Origin: Bacteroidales bacterium
GTDB lineage: Bacteria; Bacteroidota; Bacteroidia; Bacteroidales; FEN-979
Length of the DNA: 25,098 nt
NCBI GenBank assembly: GCA_023231065.1
Contig: JALNWE010000045.1
Span: 1 to 25,098 of the forward strand
Direction: 5' to 3'
In this document: positions 23,265 to 25,098 of the stretch, piece after piece
How positions within the stretch are numbered: position 1 is the first letter of the stretch
Layout: every line of letters begins with the position of its first letter
Position numbers and translations under genes: made by a program
Notes under the pieces: model-generated
What the model was told of the DNA's origin: nothing
Databases searched by the model: none
What the model saw: the letters and a program-made list of their open reading frames with translations, nothing else

Positions 23265-24857
23265 TTATCGGGTGAACATCGCCAACTTTCCATCTTTCGT
23301 TGCCGTTGGGGAGGTGACTGTTATCTGGGCGTTTGTTCCTTCGTAGATGGTAAAAACCGCATCGCTCTGATCGAAAACAGTTTCATCAGTGGTGCTTGTG
23401 ATTTTTACAATACAAATATCTGAAGGGGTATCAGGAACTGTCCATGAGTAAGAACCTGCAGAAGCCGGTGTTTCATTGATTATTGTTGTCCAGTTTGTAC
23501 CACTGTTTATTGAATACTCAATTTTTACATTATCAGCCCCGCAACTTGTCCATGTGATAGGGCGAATATCGCCTACCTTCCATCGTTCACCACCGTTGGG
23601 AGAGGTAACAATAAGAGGCTGCTGCTCTCCTTCATGATATAATGCTTGGATTTCAGAAACGGTGAGGGCACGGTTATAAATGCGGATATCGTCAAGAAAC
23701 CCATTAAAAAATGAAAACGGCAATCCATTGTCACCCAAATGGTTTGATCCGATAAATAATTTTGAATAAAGTGGGGGCTGATAAACCCCCTGGGTGTTTG
23801 CTGAAGAAACTAAATTGCCATTAATATAATGATCGCCGGAGTTATTGTTTCTGACGATTATAAGATGAAACCATTGTCGAATGAGCCATTCGTTAATGGG
23901 TTGAACAAGCGTAAGACAATAATCAGATCCATTAAAATCAGTATAACCATACTGAGTTTCGAAATTTCTTGGAGAAATTGAATATCCTCGCCATCCATCA
24001 TTACTGGCATTACCTGCACGTAAAATACAACTCGAGTAACTATTTGAATTTTCTGCAAAGATCCATAGTGAAATTGTTTGTATTTGAGGAAAAAGATTTT
24101 CATTGTAATTAACATCTATCCAATCATCAATTCCATCAAAACTATAAGACTTATTGGCATTTCCAAACCTATCATTTGTCAAAGTTGCCCCATTCACCAC
24201 CCCATTATTTCCATTTCCGCTCTCATCATTGGCATTGCCATTGAAAGGATAATAAGCCAAAAGTCCATCTGTCGGAATAATTGTTGAACCACTTGTTTGA
24301 ACATTTTCTGGATTTTTAATCGCAGTGGAAGTGTTGTAAATTTCAGAACCTACCGCGCCGGTGTATTCACACACCATTACCCGATATGTTTTACAAGGTG
24401 ACAGGTTTGTAACCGTCACTCCCGCAGCATGTGTAGTTCCGTTAAATACACAATACCAACCCGTGGTTCCAATTTGGGAGCCGGAGCCAAAGGCGGTGTT
24501 TGCAGTGTAGGTAGTATTATTTATTGGGGAAGCAGCGCCATCCGAGCCTTCTTTAATAAATGCTACCCGGCTGCTTCCATTACCATCTATCCAGTTGAAA
24601 ATGAATTGGTTGTTGGTAATGTTTGAGAAAGTGATGTTGGTGGCCTGTGTTCCGCAAATGTTACGACAATAAACCTCGCAGGTATCATTGACAATCCTCA
24701 GAATATAATTTGAATTAAAAGTATAAGCACCTGCTGTGTTGTTAAACAATGTTCTAATAGGATGGTTAAACGTTCCATCATAAATATCATATAATACTGT
24801 ATTATTAGCGCTGGAATTCTTTATTGCCAAATAGCCCTCCGGAAGGACTATTGCCAT
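23265..24857 (-). CDS. 5' part of frameshifted T9SS surface protein: Fn3-like, LamG, Kre9/KNH-like domains
   Basis: 530 codons, closing at TAA 23265-23267 after a shift to the wrong frame. Residues ~75-190 have a fibronectin-type-like segment (FNWIDGNGSSRVAFIKEG, GTTGWYCVFNG, TVTNLSPCKTYRVMVCEYTG). Residues ~197-413 are a LamG/concanavalin-like jelly roll (YYPFNGNANDESGNGNNG, GFLDDIRIYNRALTVSEIQ). Residues ~417-505 are a Kre9/KNH-like beta-sandwich (VTSPNGGERWKVGDIRPITW, NIKIEYSINSGTNW-like). The last 15 residues after TVTSP are out of frame with the homologous first repeat. No signal peptide: the ATG at 24857 is preceded by 13 open codons that still read like protein (TGSLAGQQYQ), then a stop and the minisatellite. 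So the N-terminus is either truncated or lost at the window end. Confidence 0.83.
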   Translation of the reverse strand: MAIVLPEGYLAIKNSSANNTVLYDIYDGTFNHPIRTLFNNTAGAYTFNSNYILRIVNDTCEVYCRNICGTQATNITFSNITNNQFIFNWIDGNGSSRVAFIKEGSDGAASPINNTTYTANTAFGSGSQIGTTGWYCVFNGTTHAAGVTVTNLSPCKTYRVMVCEYTGAVGSEIYNTSTAIKNPENVQTSGSTIIPTDGLLAYYPFNGNANDESGNGNNGVVNGATLTNDRFGNANKSYSFDGIDDWIDVNYNENLFPQIQTISLWIFAENSNSYSSCILRAGNASNDGWRGYSISPRNFETQYGYTDFNGSDYCLTLVQPINEWLIRQWFHLIIVRNNNSGDHYINGNLVSSANTQGVYQPPLYSKLFIGSNHLGDNGLPFSFFNGFLDDIRIYNRALTVSEIQALYHEGEQQPLIVTSPNGGERWKVGDIRPITWTSCGADNVKIEYSINSGTNWTTIINETPASAGSYSWTVPDTPSDICIVKITSTTDETVFDQSDAVFTIYEGTNAQITVTSPTATKDGKLAMFTR

Positions 24858-24899
24858 TTGATACTGCTGCCCGGCTAATGAGCCGGTTAAAGCGCCTTA

Positions 24900-25098
24900 A
24901 AAATCTGGACAAACAATGTGAGAACCATTGGAAAAGATGGGAGATCATTGGAGAAGCCGGAAGGATGGGAGCCGCTGGGAGAACCATTGGAGAAGATGGG
25001 AGAATGATTGGAGGACCATTGGAGGAGATGGGAGAACGGTTAGAGGATCATTGGTCTTTAATTGGTCTTTAATTGGTCCTTAATTGGAGGAACATTGG
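24900..25098. repeat. Degenerate 10-11-bp minisatellite (plus strand purine- and G-rich)
   Basis: About 18 imperfect units of 10-11 bp run to the window end. Most end in ATTGG or GATGGG (AGAACCATTGG, AGAAGATGGG, AGGACCATTGG, AGGATCATTGG), and the last third is more regular, with TCTTTAATTGG twice, TCCTTAATTGG and AGGAACATTGG. The unit length is close to one turn of B-DNA. Strand asymmetry is strong. The array lies where the signal peptide and start of the minus-strand T9SS gene would be expected. Confidence 0.8.

Noticed and set aside
24824..25072. Open frame on the plus strand of the minisatellite (repetitive Gly/Glu/Arg/Trp-rich peptide)
   Set aside because: It is a product of the tandem repeat, runs antisense to the surface-protein gene at its start, and has no protein-like variation.

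Overview
The window is about 25.1 kb of a Bacteroidota (Bacteroidetes) chromosome. The evidence is a type IX secretion (T9SS) cassette (PorP/SprF-like protein, PorE-like OmpA protein, surface protein with T9SS sorting domains), Bacteroidota promoter signals of the TTTG / TAnnTTTG type, weak or absent Shine-Dalgarno sequences, and moderate GC. Gene order and content look like an environmental, anaerobe-type Bacteroidales/Marinilabiliales relative, but species cannot be told from the sequence. No rRNA, tRNA or CRISPR array was seen.

Layout. (1) 1-2672, +: the 3' end of a GH130 mannoside phosphorylase/hydrolase gene overlaps by 8 bp a 751-aa GT4 glycosyltransferase with an alpha/alpha-toroid-like C-terminal half. 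A 12-bp perfect hairpin sits at the end. (2) 2748-6207, +: a CheB-CheR-coiled coil-PAS-PAS hybrid, then a small stand-alone PAS protein. Neither has a kinase domain. (3) 6329-9625, +: an SDR oxidoreductase, then a P3B (MgtA-type) Mg2+ ATPase with a GTG start. (4) 9805-12673: a WYL regulator (-) divergent from a winged-helix/AAA+ ATPase (+). (5) 12772-15760: poorly characterised accessory DNA with an unknown 245-aa protein, two small lipoproteins (-), an unknown 187-aa protein (+), a truncated gene remnant, and copies of a ~110-bp dispersed hairpin element. Three copies lie in 9.67-15.37 kb. (6) 15761-16543, +: an AT-rich gene with an HhH-GPD-like signature and a near-perfect own promoter. (7) 16747-19547, +: a compact operon of two diverged paralogous small proteins, a secreted DUF6150-type repeat protein, and a DUF2779 protein combining a Cas4-like PD-(D/E)XK nuclease with a DEDD exonuclease domain. 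(8) 25098-19555, -: a T9SS surface protein (Fn3-like, LamG, Kre9/KNH-like repeats, then type B and type A sorting domains in tandem), broken by a one-base frameshift, followed by the PorE-like and PorP/SprF-like genes. Its 5' end runs into a degenerate 10-11-bp minisatellite that fills the last 200 bp.

How the genes fit together. GH130/GT4 form a glycan (mannoside) unit. The CheB-CheR/PAS pair looks like a signalling module whose partners are elsewhere. The T9SS operon encodes a cell-surface protein with its probable outer-membrane anchor and peptidoglycan-linked partner. The best candidates for something undescribed are the four-gene operon ending in the double-nuclease DUF2779 protein, the dispersed repeat family that supplies the end of one gene and abuts a truncated one, and the tandem type B + type A sorting domains.
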